A stretch of DNA of 20,305 nt from Propionibacteriaceae bacterium (GTDB lineage Bacteria > Actinomycetota > Actinomycetes > Propionibacteriales > Propionibacteriaceae). How positions within the stretch are numbered: the first letter of the stretch is position 1; every line of letters begins with the position of its first letter. The stretch spans positions 1 through 20,305 of the forward strand of contig JAJTCL010000009.1 in NCBI GenBank assembly GCA_021323255.1, written 5' to 3'. The notes beneath the pieces are model-generated. The model was not told the origin of the DNA and made no database searches. It saw only the letters and a list, made by a program, of their open reading frames with translations. Positions 15,450 through 20,305 of the stretch are shown here, piece by piece. The translations under genes and the position numbers were made by a program.

Positions 15450-15530
15450 ATGAACCGGGGAATTATCGGAACCATTATCGGTGTCCTCGTCATCATCATT
15501 TTGGTGATAGTGATTCTTCAGCTCACTTGA
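15450..15530 (+). CDS. Small single-pass membrane peptide (26 aa)
   Basis: Short frame encoding MNRGIIGTIIGVLVIIILVI then VILQLT. Apart from the first three residues and the C-terminal QLT it is one hydrophobic helix, with a Gly-xxx-Gly pattern (Gly7, Gly11). The ribosome-binding site GGAGAGGAGG lies about 9 bases before the ATG, which is strong for such a short frame. Very short membrane peptides of this kind are found in other actinobacteria. Likely inserted in the cytoplasmic membrane with the N terminus inside; partner and role unknown. A hairpin with CTTCCC after it (15538-15579) may end the transcript. Confidence 0.68.
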   Translation: MNRGIIGTIIGVLVIIILVIVILQLT

Positions 15531-15537
15531 TCGCAGA

Positions 15538-15579
15538 ACCCCGGGCCGGCGAGGCGTGCACGTGGCTGCCCGCCCGGGT
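15538..15579 (+). terminator. Possible hairpin terminator after the small membrane peptide
   Basis: ACCCCGGGC (15538-15546) can pair with GCCCGGGT (15572-15579) with one bulged C, leaving a long 25-base loop. It starts 8 bases past the peptide stop. The long loop and lack of a U-tract make it a weak call. Confidence 0.35.
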
Positions 15580-15619
15580 CTTCCCAAACTCGCGCACACC
15601 CCGGCGTCGCGACAGACAG

Positions 15620-16561
15620 CTAAGCCTGTGCTTCCCGGCGCTCGGGGTGTTGTGCGGCTAGGTACTGGTACGTCGAAGTCAGATCCTGACTGCTGAGGCC
15701 AGCTCGATCCAGCAGTTGGAAGAGTTCCTGCACGTTTGCGAGCAGCCGCGCTGAAGTACCGGTACGCCATGCTTGTTGAGCCGCGACCTCAAGCGGAGCG
15801 AGTGAAGCGCCAGCGGGGGGATCGGGTTGGAAGTCCCGATCAAGCAGTTTGGCTCGGGATGCACCAAGCACCCGGCTTCCTGCCAGCGAGAGTTCCCAAC
15901 TGTGCAGGACTCGAGCGAGGTCAAGGCCGGCGCGTTCGGCGATGACCGCCGCCTCGCTGAGCGCCATGGCAGTTGCGGCAATGATGTATTGCTCGCAGGC
16001 GTTGGCAATCTGAGCGCTGCCCAGCCCGCCGACTCGTACGCAGGTTCCGAGCAATTCCAGTACTGGCAGCGCGTCACGGTAAAGACCCGGCGTGGCCCCG
16101 ACCACGATGGAGAGCTCGCCGCGGGCGGCGGCTCTTTGAGTTCCGCTGAGTGGTGCGTCGACCACGCGGAGCAGGCTGGCGGTTTTGGCCGCCAGTTGGC
16201 TGGCGAGATTTCGGACGTCGTCGGGGGTACAGATCGCCCCCATGACCAGGATCGTGGGACTGTGGACCCCAGCATGCAACCCGCTGGAGCCGCTGAGATC
16301 GTCCTCCAGATCCTCCAAACTCTGCAGCAGCACGAGAACGTATTCGCTGCGGGCAGCGAGATCGGCAGGACTTGCAGCGGGTTTGGCGCCCACCCGCTGG
16401 AGCTGAGCGAGCAGGTCAGGGTCCCGGCCGTACGCGGAGATGTGCGTCGCTGCCGGCAATGTACGCAACAGCCGTTCCATGACAGGCTCGGCCAGGAATC
16501 CGTGCCCAAGCACCCCGACTGAGCGCGGATAGACCCGGTCGCGCGCTCTCCCCGTCGGCAC
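15620..16561 (-). CDS. Beta-hydroxyacid dehydrogenase-like NAD(P)-binding protein
   Basis: Member of the 3-hydroxyisobutyrate/6-phosphogluconate dehydrogenase superfamily, 313 residues, GTG start. The Rossmann motif is VGVLGHGFLAEPVMERLL (15-32), a variant of GxxGxGxMGxxMA. The substrate-binding motif DAPLSGTQRAAARGELSIVVG (135-155) is well conserved. However, the position of the catalytic lysine in the usual GSGQxxKxxNN motif is occupied by Asn187 in GSAQIANACEQ, and the paired asparagines are Glu190 and Gln191. Classical dehydrogenase chemistry is therefore doubtful; an imine-reductase-like or non-catalytic role is possible. It starts nine bases after the M4 protease stop, so it is probably co-translated with it, though no functional link between them is known to me. 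Confidence 0.82.
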   Translation of the reverse strand: MPTGRARDRVYPRSVGVLGHGFLAEPVMERLLRTLPAATHISAYGRDPDLLAQLQRVGAKPAASPADLAARSEYVLVLLQSLEDLEDDLSGSSGLHAGVHSPTILVMGAICTPDDVRNLASQLAAKTASLLRVVDAPLSGTQRAAARGELSIVVGATPGLYRDALPVLELLGTCVRVGGLGSAQIANACEQYIIAATAMALSEAAVIAERAGLDLARVLHSWELSLAGSRVLGASRAKLLDRDFQPDPPAGASLAPLEVAAQQAWRTGTSARLLANVQELFQLLDRAGLSSQDLTSTYQYLAAQHPERREAQA

Positions 16562-16570
16562 CTTGTCACT

Positions 16571-17968
16571 CTAACCGCCGCGGTTCAACACCACCTGCAC
16601 AAGCCGGCGCAACTCCGGCGTCAGGTCCTGCTCGGGCACCGTGAAGTGCCAGTCGCCATATTCAACGGTGTAGACGAACCGATCGGGAGCCGGTCGAGTG
16701 GCGGCGATTGGCTGGGGGCCGACGTGCATCAGCAGACGCCGGACCTCCGGTCCCTCGGGATCAGAGTCGAGATCCAATTGCCGGACCTTGGTGGTGCCGG
16801 CGAAGCCACCGCTGCGGCGTACAGCGACGGTAGCGGGTTGTTCGCTTGGGCCGGTTGGCTCGCCTGAATCCACTGCTAGGGCACCACCCGCTGCTGGGAC
16901 ACTCACGGCTACGGCCTGATCAGCTGCGAGATCAATGCCCGCAGCGAGCACGCCGACGTCGATCCATGCAGCCCGAACCTTGTCTGCGATCGAAGGGTCG
17001 TCCACGAAAAGACGACGGGCGGAAGCGATGGTGGCCTGTGCGAAGGACTCGAAGCTCGCCTGCGCACTCAGCTGGCCATTGAGCAGCGTGTCGTACCAAA
17101 CCCGGCCAGCCTTTTCCCAGCTGTATCCGCCAATGTCCAGTGCGGCCAGGGTGAAGGCACGATTGGGAATTCCTGAGTTGATATGGACGCCGCCGTTGTC
17201 GGTGTCGGTTACCACGTAGTTCGACATAGAGCCGACCTGCAAATCCCGGCCTATCTGGGGGTCGTCGTACGCCGTACCCGGCTCTCGTATTGATCGGAGC
17301 CCCTTGGCATTGATCCCGGGCATGAAGAGCCCCGCCCCAATGATCCAGTCAGCCTCAGCCACAGTGTGGCCGAGCACGCGCTGCTTGGCCATCGAGGCGA
17401 AGACGTCGCTGATGCTCTCGTTCAGCGCGCCCGGCTGGTCCTGATAAGCCAATCCGACCGTGAACTGGATGACACCATGGGTGTACTCGTGCGCCATCAC
17501 ATCCATTGGCTTGGTGAACCGGTCAAAGATCTGCCCATCCCCATCGCCGAAGACGAGCTGAGTTCCGTCCCAAAATGCGTTGTCGTAATCACGCTCGTAG
17601 TGGACGGTGATGGAGACCGTGCTGCCGCGTCCATCAATGGACTGCCGACCGAACTGGCTCTCGAACATGTCCCAAACCTGGCCGGAGGCATCGAACGACT
17701 CGTCAACTGCGGGATCGCCGACCGCGGGATCGCCATTGCTCCGGACCACCTCCCCAGGCAGTGTCTGGGTGTTGTTGGCGCTGTGCACCACCCGCTTTTT
17801 GCTGCCAGGCAGCCGCGGGGCGGCCATCTCGCCTGCCGGTGACTGCCGCTGAGCTCGCAGCCGGTCATCGACCTGCAGTGTCTCCCTGCCGGAGTCGGAG
17901 GCATGACGAGTCCCGGCCCAGAGGGCGACGCGCTGCAGCAGATAGGGGGGAACAAAGCTGCAGCACAT
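16571..17968 (-). CDS. Protealysin-like M4 metallopeptidase with C-terminal emfourin-like domain
   Basis: Zinc metallopeptidase of the thermolysin family (M4), 465 residues. The zinc site is HEYTH (160-164), with the third ligand Glu184 in NESISD and the transition-state His262 in GGVHINSGIPN. There is no secretion signal. The N terminus CSFVPPYLLQRVA is the short protealysin-type propeptide motif, so the enzyme is probably a cytoplasmic, self-processing protease. The catalytic domain ends near 348. After a linker, residues about 381-464 (AVRRSGGFAGTTKVRQLDL... DRFVYTVEYGDWHFTVPEQDLTPELRRLV) resemble emfourin, the proteinaceous inhibitor normally encoded beside protealysin-like proteases. The ATG has GAGGAGG 5 bases upstream. 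The fold and active site are certain; the inhibitor-domain call comes from recalled pattern. Confidence 0.88.
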   Translation of the reverse strand: MCCSFVPPYLLQRVALWAGTRHASDSGRETLQVDDRLRAQRQSPAGEMAAPRLPGSKKRVVHSANNTQTLPGEVVRSNGDPAVGDPAVDESFDASGQVWDMFESQFGRQSIDGRGSTVSITVHYERDYDNAFWDGTQLVFGDGDGQIFDRFTKPMDVMAHEYTHGVIQFTVGLAYQDQPGALNESISDVFASMAKQRVLGHTVAEADWIIGAGLFMPGINAKGLRSIREPGTAYDDPQIGRDLQVGSMSNYVVTDTDNGGVHINSGIPNRAFTLAALDIGGYSWEKAGRVWYDTLLNGQLSAQASFESFAQATIASARRLFVDDPSIADKVRAAWIDVGVLAAGIDLAADQAVAVSVPAAGGALAVDSGEPTGPSEQPATVAVRRSGGFAGTTKVRQLDLDSDPEGPEVRRLLMHVGPQPIAATRPAPDRFVYTVEYGDWHFTVPEQDLTPELRRLVQVVLNRGG

Positions 17969-18320
17969 GACGCCTCCTCAACAATGGCCTTCGACAAGAT
18001 GGCACAAAATGCCACGCATTTTGACGACAGCGATGGTTTGATGAATCCAACGCAACCGCCTGTAGCATGCTCACAGGCAGGTTACATTCGGTTTTGCCGA
18101 CCATCGGGGGAGAATTTTGAGCAGAGTTCTTGACGGCATGCCGTCGCACGTTTCAGGCTGACTTTCGGAATGGGCCACTTCGCTCAGGCAGGGGAAACCT
18201 ATTCCGTGGGTTCGATTGACGGCGCGCAATCGGTAACGGCCACCATCTTCCGGTGGGGCGATTCCGTGGCCACAGGGGCCAGGACCGGACATGTGCGTTC
18301 TTAGTCGAGACCCACGCGTA

Positions 18321-18354
18321 CGCGTTGAGAGTGCGTAGCACCTAACGCGATTTT
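18321..18354 (+). terminator. Hairpin with T-run upstream of the repeat-peptide gene
   Basis: CGCGTT (18321-18326) pairs with AACGCG (18344-18349), enclosing GTGC/GCAC (18331-18334 and 18338-18341), and is followed by ATTTT. This looks like an intrinsic terminator for plus-strand transcription, although no plus-strand gene precedes it. It could end a small RNA or act as the switch of a leader RNA ahead of the peptide gene 150 bases downstream. Confidence 0.45.
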
Positions 18355-18356
18355 GG

Positions 18357-18376
18357 CATGTCCACTTTAGGACATG
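18357..18376. promoter_or_regulatory. Inverted repeat CATGTCC-n6-GGACATG, operator candidate
   Basis: Seven-base perfect arms CATGTCC (18357-18363) and GGACATG (18370-18376) flank ACTTTA, 127 bases upstream of the repeat-peptide start. A further GGACATG half-site is at 18287-18293. The symmetry suits a dimeric regulator, possibly the LuxR-type protein encoded at 19013-19978; that pairing is conjecture. Confidence 0.5.
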
Positions 18377-18503
18377 TCAGCTTCCTGCTGCCCTTTTTGC
18401 GTGACTTCGTTCATTGCGCCTGCATAGCGTCCTTCTTGACAAAGCTCAGGCTTCTCGTTGGCCAGCGGTACCGGCTTCACGAGACATCAGGAAGGGAAAT
18501 CAC

Positions 18504-18635
18504 ATGCGCGGACATACGCTCAGCAAGGGACATACGCTCAGCAAGGGACACACCCTCAAGGGACACACGCTGAGGGGACATACCCTCAAGGGCCACACGC
18601 TGAAGGGTCACACGCTCAGGGGCCACACGCTCTGA
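18504..18635 (+). CDS. GHTL-repeat peptide (43 aa)
   Basis: Short gene encoding Met-Arg followed by eight perfect GHTL units, joined in order by SK, SK, K, R, K, K and R. Every unit is thus preceded by a basic residue, and the peptide ends exactly on the eighth GHTL. AGGAAGGG lies 7 bases upstream of the ATG. The eight units differ in DNA only at third positions (GGA/GGC/GGT, CAT/CAC, ACG/ACC, CTC/CTG), which points to selection on the peptide. It has eight His, a strong positive charge, no cysteine, no acidic residue, no signal peptide and no membrane segment. I recognise no family. A precursor cut at Lys/Arg into GHTL-type peptides, a metal-binding peptide or a RiPP precursor are all possible. 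The nearest regulator is the TrmB/LuxR gene at 19013-19978. Confidence 0.78.
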   Translation: MRGHTLSKGHTLSKGHTLKGHTLRGHTLKGHTLKGHTLRGHTL

Positions 18636-18662
18636 GCGGCCGTGTAAATCGCGGACATACGC
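18507..18662. repeat. 13-base direct repeat flanking the GHTL array
   Basis: CGCGGACATACGC occurs at 18507-18519, coding Arg-Gly-His-Thr plus the first base of Leu in unit 1, and again at 18650-18662, 15 bases after the stop codon. The second copy would read RGHTH then stop, but in a different frame from the peptide, since the copies are 143 bases apart. It is probably an orphaned ninth unit. Confidence 0.6.
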
Positions 18663-18665
18663 ACT

Positions 18666-18697
18666 GACTCCGCGGCGCCCACCAGCACCGCCGAGTC
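18666..18697 (+). terminator. Possible terminator of the repeat-peptide gene
   Basis: GACT and CGGCG (18666-18669, 18673-18677) pair with CGCCG and AGTC (18689-18697) around a three-base bulge and a short loop, 31 bases after the peptide stop. There is no U-tract directly after it. A reading frame without a start crosses it, so the call is tentative. Confidence 0.4.
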
Positions 18698-18844
18698 CGC
18701 AATAGGACACTTTTTGCGAAGGCCACGCACCAGGTGGTGGCCGAGCTTGCCATCAGCTCGCCGGGGACGGATCGGTACGCTCGCTCGTTTCTCGCGGCGA
18801 AATCCGGGGCCACGGCTAGTGAAATCGTGTCAAAAGTCCGATAG
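18668..18844 (+). pseudogene. Start-less coding-like frame, possible gene remnant
   Basis: From the TGA at 18665-18667 to the TAG at 18842-18844 this frame is open, with mostly G or C at third positions. It reads in a protein-like way: AKATHQVVAELAISSPGTDR then YARSFLAAKSGATASEIVSK. No ATG is present; the first GTG codons are at 18734 and 18737 and lack a ribosome-binding site. It may be the 3' end of a gene whose 5' part was lost, or chance. I recognise no family. Confidence 0.3.
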
Positions 18845-18846
18845 TG

Positions 18847-19007
18847 TTTGCATTGAGCAAAGCGAGCACCCAAGATCTTCCGAAAGGAAGCCGGGATACC
18901 TGACGTTCCCGGTGGTTAAGTTGCGAGCCCCGAGGTTCCGCCCGGAGTTCCTCCCCCTGGGCGACGCCCGCGGTTCTTATTGGGACCGCGGGCGTGGCTT
19001 TGGGTGC
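18847..19007 (+). ncRNA. Candidate structured RNA (multi-hairpin junction)
   Basis: A dense set of helices: TTTGC/GCAAA (18847-18861); a closing helix GCACCCAAG (18866-18874) with TTTGGGTGC (18999-19007), nine pairs including one G-U; CTTCC-GAAA-GGAAG (18877-18890), a GNRA tetraloop; CCGGGA/TCCCGG (18891-18912), directly adjoining; a smaller GAGG/CCTC helix (18932-18953); and an 11-base perfect stem ACGCCCGCGGT/ACCGCGGGCGT (18964-18995). I cannot match it to a named RNA class. The last stem may also be the terminator of the convergent regulator gene, whose stop codon is at 19013. Confidence 0.42.
18964..18995. terminator. Strong 11-bp hairpin between converging transcripts
   Basis: ACGCCCGCGGT (18964-18974), loop TCTTATTGGG, ACCGCGGGCGT (18985-18995). 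It lies 18 bases past the stop of the minus-strand TrmB/LuxR-type gene and downstream of the plus-strand peptide region, so it could end transcription from both sides. No U-tract is present in either direction beyond CTTT on the plus strand. Confidence 0.6.
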
Positions 19008-19012
19008 GAGTG

Positions 19013-19978
19013 CTAGTTGCCGCGCAAACCGTCCGATCGTACGAGTGCTGCACCTAGCTGCAGACGTGTCGATACTCCCAGCTCATCCATGAGTTCAGAG
19101 ATCCAGCGCCGGACCGAGCGCACGTTGATGTTCAACGTATTCGCGATCGCCGAATCAGTGGAGCCGGTCATCAGCATGGAGATCAACATCTGGCGACGCG
19201 GATCGTTCTCACTGTTGACCGAGGTCATGATCGGGACGGCGGCGTCCCACACCGCCTCGAAGAGCCATTGCAGGGCCTCCACGAGTAGCGCATGCCGCAC
19301 GATGGACACCCGGAGCTCATGTCCCGGGCCGTAGGAACGCATGGACGGGATGAGCGCGACATGAGAGTCCACCAAGATCAGTTTCATGGGAACCGGCGAG
19401 GTGCGGGAAAGCTCACCCTTCTTGGCGAACAGGCCGAGCTCGGTCAGCCGGTCGGGATCGAAGCCGGGGTGGTACACCACACGCAACGTGACATTGCGCT
19501 CCAACGCCTGCCATTCCGGCTCTACGCTCAGCGCCTCCTCTGTGACGTTGGGACGTGCCTGCGCGTACGGAGGCTTGTCGAAGGCGCAGATCTCGCGGCG
19601 CGCAGAGTTCAGCAGCTCGCGGTGGGCGGCGACGATGGACTCGCTTCCCACCAGAATCTTGACGTCGTCGGCTTGGGTGGCCCCAGCCGCCAGCAGATGA
19701 CTCTCCAGCGACTCGGCTGCCACGCTCGCCAGCTCGATCTCAGACAGGCGTTGCGCCTTGAGCTGGTTGACCACATCAAGCAAAGGCAACGCGCGCCAGT
19801 GACCAAGTGATGAATCCGTGGCTAGCCCGAGCTTCCTCAGCTCATCAAGCGTTTCGGCCACCCGCTCCGGCGTTGCGGACGTCAGGCGCGCCAGCTCTGC
19901 GACTGATGCAGAACGCAAGGGCCCAAGCGCGACATATACCGCCTCCGCTTCGGCACTGATGCCCAGCGGCTGAAGCAT
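19013..19978 (-). CDS. TrmB/LuxR hybrid transcriptional regulator
   Basis: A 321-residue regulator with helix-turn-helix regions at both ends. Residues 1-60 are a TrmB-like winged helix (LGISAEAEAVYVAL, SVAELARLTSATPERVAETLDELRKLGLA). Residues about 105-250 form a TrmB-type sensor region related to the phospholipase-D fold (VKILVGSESIVAAHRELLNSARREICAFDKPPY; VPMKLILVDSHVALIPS). Residues about 259-321 are a LuxR-type DNA-binding domain (DPRRQMLISMLMTGSTDSAIANTLNINVRSVRRWISELMDELGVSTRLQLGAALVR). I chose the ATG at 19978, with GGAGGG 6 bases upstream; the frame extends to 20107 but that part is promoter DNA. It has no adjacent histidine kinase, converges on the GHTL-peptide region and is divergent from gnd. 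The ligand is unknown. Confidence 0.88.
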   Translation of the reverse strand: MLQPLGISAEAEAVYVALGPLRSASVAELARLTSATPERVAETLDELRKLGLATDSSLGHWRALPLLDVVNQLKAQRLSEIELASVAAESLESHLLAAGATQADDVKILVGSESIVAAHRELLNSARREICAFDKPPYAQARPNVTEEALSVEPEWQALERNVTLRVVYHPGFDPDRLTELGLFAKKGELSRTSPVPMKLILVDSHVALIPSMRSYGPGHELRVSIVRHALLVEALQWLFEAVWDAAVPIMTSVNSENDPRRQMLISMLMTGSTDSAIANTLNINVRSVRRWISELMDELGVSTRLQLGAALVRSDGLRGN

Positions 19979-20123
19979 CCTTTCCCTCCACCGCAAGGTT
20001 TGACAGGAGCCCATCGGCTCGCGGACCGCTGAGGTTCGGGCAGCCGATACGCTGAGCCAACGGCACAGCGACCCCGCTCGCTGCACGATCGTCTCATAGC
20101 GCTCCAAAGGAGAGATTTCAAGG

Positions 20124-20305
20124 ATGGCTGAACTCGCTCAGATCGGTGTCACGGGGCTGGCGGTCATGGGCCGCAACCTTGCAAGGAACTTCGCCCGGCA
20201 TGGACACCGCGTTGCGATCCACAATCGCACCTATGCCAGGACTGAGTCGCTGCTCGCAGAGGCTGGGTCGGAGGGGACCTTCATTCCGTCCGAGTCGATG
20301 GCCGA
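20124..20305 (+). CDS. gnd: 6-phosphogluconate dehydrogenase, decarboxylating (3' end outside window)
   Basis: Oxidative decarboxylation of 6-phosphogluconate to ribulose-5-phosphate with NADP+ (or NAD+), the third step of the oxidative pentose phosphate pathway; cytoplasmic. Only the first 60 codons are present. IGVTGLAVMGRNLARNFARHG is the family's N-terminal Rossmann motif, and HNRTYART follows the second strand, where Asn-Arg-Thr contacts the NADP phosphate. The ATG at 20124 follows AAAGGAGAG at about 10 bases. The gene is divergent from the TrmB/LuxR regulator across a 145-base gap, which must hold both promoters. The zwf-like gene at 11006-12385 supplies the upstream step but is distant. 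Confidence 0.93.
   Translation, partial: MAELAQIGVTGLAVMGRNLARNFARHGHRVAIHNRTYARTESLLAEAGSEGTFIPSESMA

Larger units (their letters stand above)
17969..18503. other. Inverted-repeat-rich intergenic region
   Basis: 535 bases between the divergent M4 protease and GHTL-repeat peptide genes. I see no convincing coding frame on either strand. It holds GCCTGT/ACAGGC (18058-18078), the 14-base palindrome GACGGCATGCCGTC (18132-18145), CGATTG/CAATCG (18213-18232), CCACC/GGTGG (18240-18256), GGCC/GGCC (18268-18280), the palindrome ACGCGTACGCGT (18314-18325), and two elements listed separately. The motif ATTCCGTGG occurs twice (18201-18209 and 18261-18269). It must hold both promoters. A TTGACA at 18436-18441 could be a -35 box for the peptide gene, but I see no good -10 at the right spacing. 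Confidence 0.6.

Noticed and set aside
18504..18635. CRISPR-like array
   Set aside because: Units are 12-18 bases with no unique spacers; the period follows codons, so this is a coding repeat.
18458..18667. Other reading frames through the GHTL repeat (for example GTYAQQGTHPQGTHAEG)
   Set aside because: They vary between units, whereas in the chosen frame all differences are synonymous, and only the chosen frame has a well-placed ribosome-binding site.
18877..18912. Hammerhead ribozyme, because of GAAA and CTGACG
   Set aside because: The core CUGANGA is not matched and GAAA is simply a tetraloop on a perfect five-pair stem; the required three-helix core cannot be formed.
18866..19007. Retron msr/msd, because of the terminal GCACCCAAG/TTTGGGTGC repeats
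   Set aside because: A retron needs a reverse transcriptase gene close by and a conserved priming-G context; neither is present in the window.
18714..19016. 100-residue plus-strand frame starting at a TTG
   Set aside because: No ribosome-binding site and no family resemblance over most of its length; only its last ~34 residues were kept as a low-confidence alternative.
19979..20107. N-terminal extension of the TrmB/LuxR-type regulator from 20107
   Set aside because: The added residues do not resemble the family and would consume the whole gap to gnd, while the ATG at 19978 has a strong ribosome-binding site and begins exactly at the TrmB-like helix.

Overview
The window is about 20.3 kb of high-GC DNA with GC-rich third codon positions, short gaps between genes, frequent ATGA stop/start overlaps and frequent GTG starts. 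It carries typical actinobacterial families: DUF1918/DUF1876, tandem universal stress proteins, NmrA-like reductases and a TrmB/LuxR hybrid regulator. I read it as chromosomal actinobacterial DNA, possibly Propionibacteriales-like, but nothing fixes the genus. I found no rRNA, tRNA, CRISPR array, transposase or phage gene.

Layout. (1) 1-610: 3' part of a nitroreductase-family gene. (2) 611-4627, minus strand: a four-gene operon read as NCS1 permease, cysteine hydrolase, ADP-ribosylglycohydrolase-like protein, PfkB kinase. All three junctions are 4-base ATGA overlaps, which suggests one uptake and breakdown pathway for a nucleoside-like or base-like compound. (3) 4707-8803: PAF-acetylhydrolase-like hydrolase, divergent tandem USP, convergent DUF1918/DUF1876 protein, and a Bcr/CflA-type MFS exporter followed by a strong hairpin terminator. 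(4) 8907-10130: a decayed ankyrin-repeat gene beside an apparently intact ankyrin-repeat lipoprotein. (5) 10127-12385, minus strand: a glucose-6-phosphate dehydrogenase paralogue followed by an NmrA-like reductase. (6) 12490-13489: ArsR repressor/SRPBCC operon with two palindromic operator candidates upstream and a long terminator hairpin downstream. (7) 13590-15530: ECF sigma factor coupled to a DNA alkyltransferase with an N-terminal extension, then a USP and a 26-residue membrane peptide. (8) 15620-17968, minus strand: a protealysin-type M4 metallopeptidase that appears to carry an emfourin-like inhibitor domain at its C terminus, followed nine bases later by a beta-hydroxyacid-dehydrogenase-like protein lacking the usual catalytic lysine. 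(9) 17969-19012: about 1 kb with no conventional large gene but rich in inverted repeats. In its middle is a 43-residue peptide made of eight perfect Gly-His-Thr-Leu units separated by Lys/Arg linkers. It is followed by a start-less coding-like frame and a multi-hairpin region that could be a structured RNA. (10) 19013-20305: a TrmB/LuxR-type regulator reading toward that region, and the divergent start of 6-phosphogluconate dehydrogenase, cut by the window edge.

The best candidate for an undescribed system is region 9-10: the GHTL-repeat peptide, its inverted-repeat-rich upstream DNA, the structured downstream region and the orphan regulator. Base differences among the eight units change only third codon positions, which indicates selection on the peptide. 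Its function is unknown; secreted signal, RiPP-like precursor and metal-binding peptide are all open. Other points worth a second look are the protease-inhibitor fusion, the fully coupled four-gene operon, the ankyrin pseudogene with paired indels, and the sigma factor/alkyltransferase pair.
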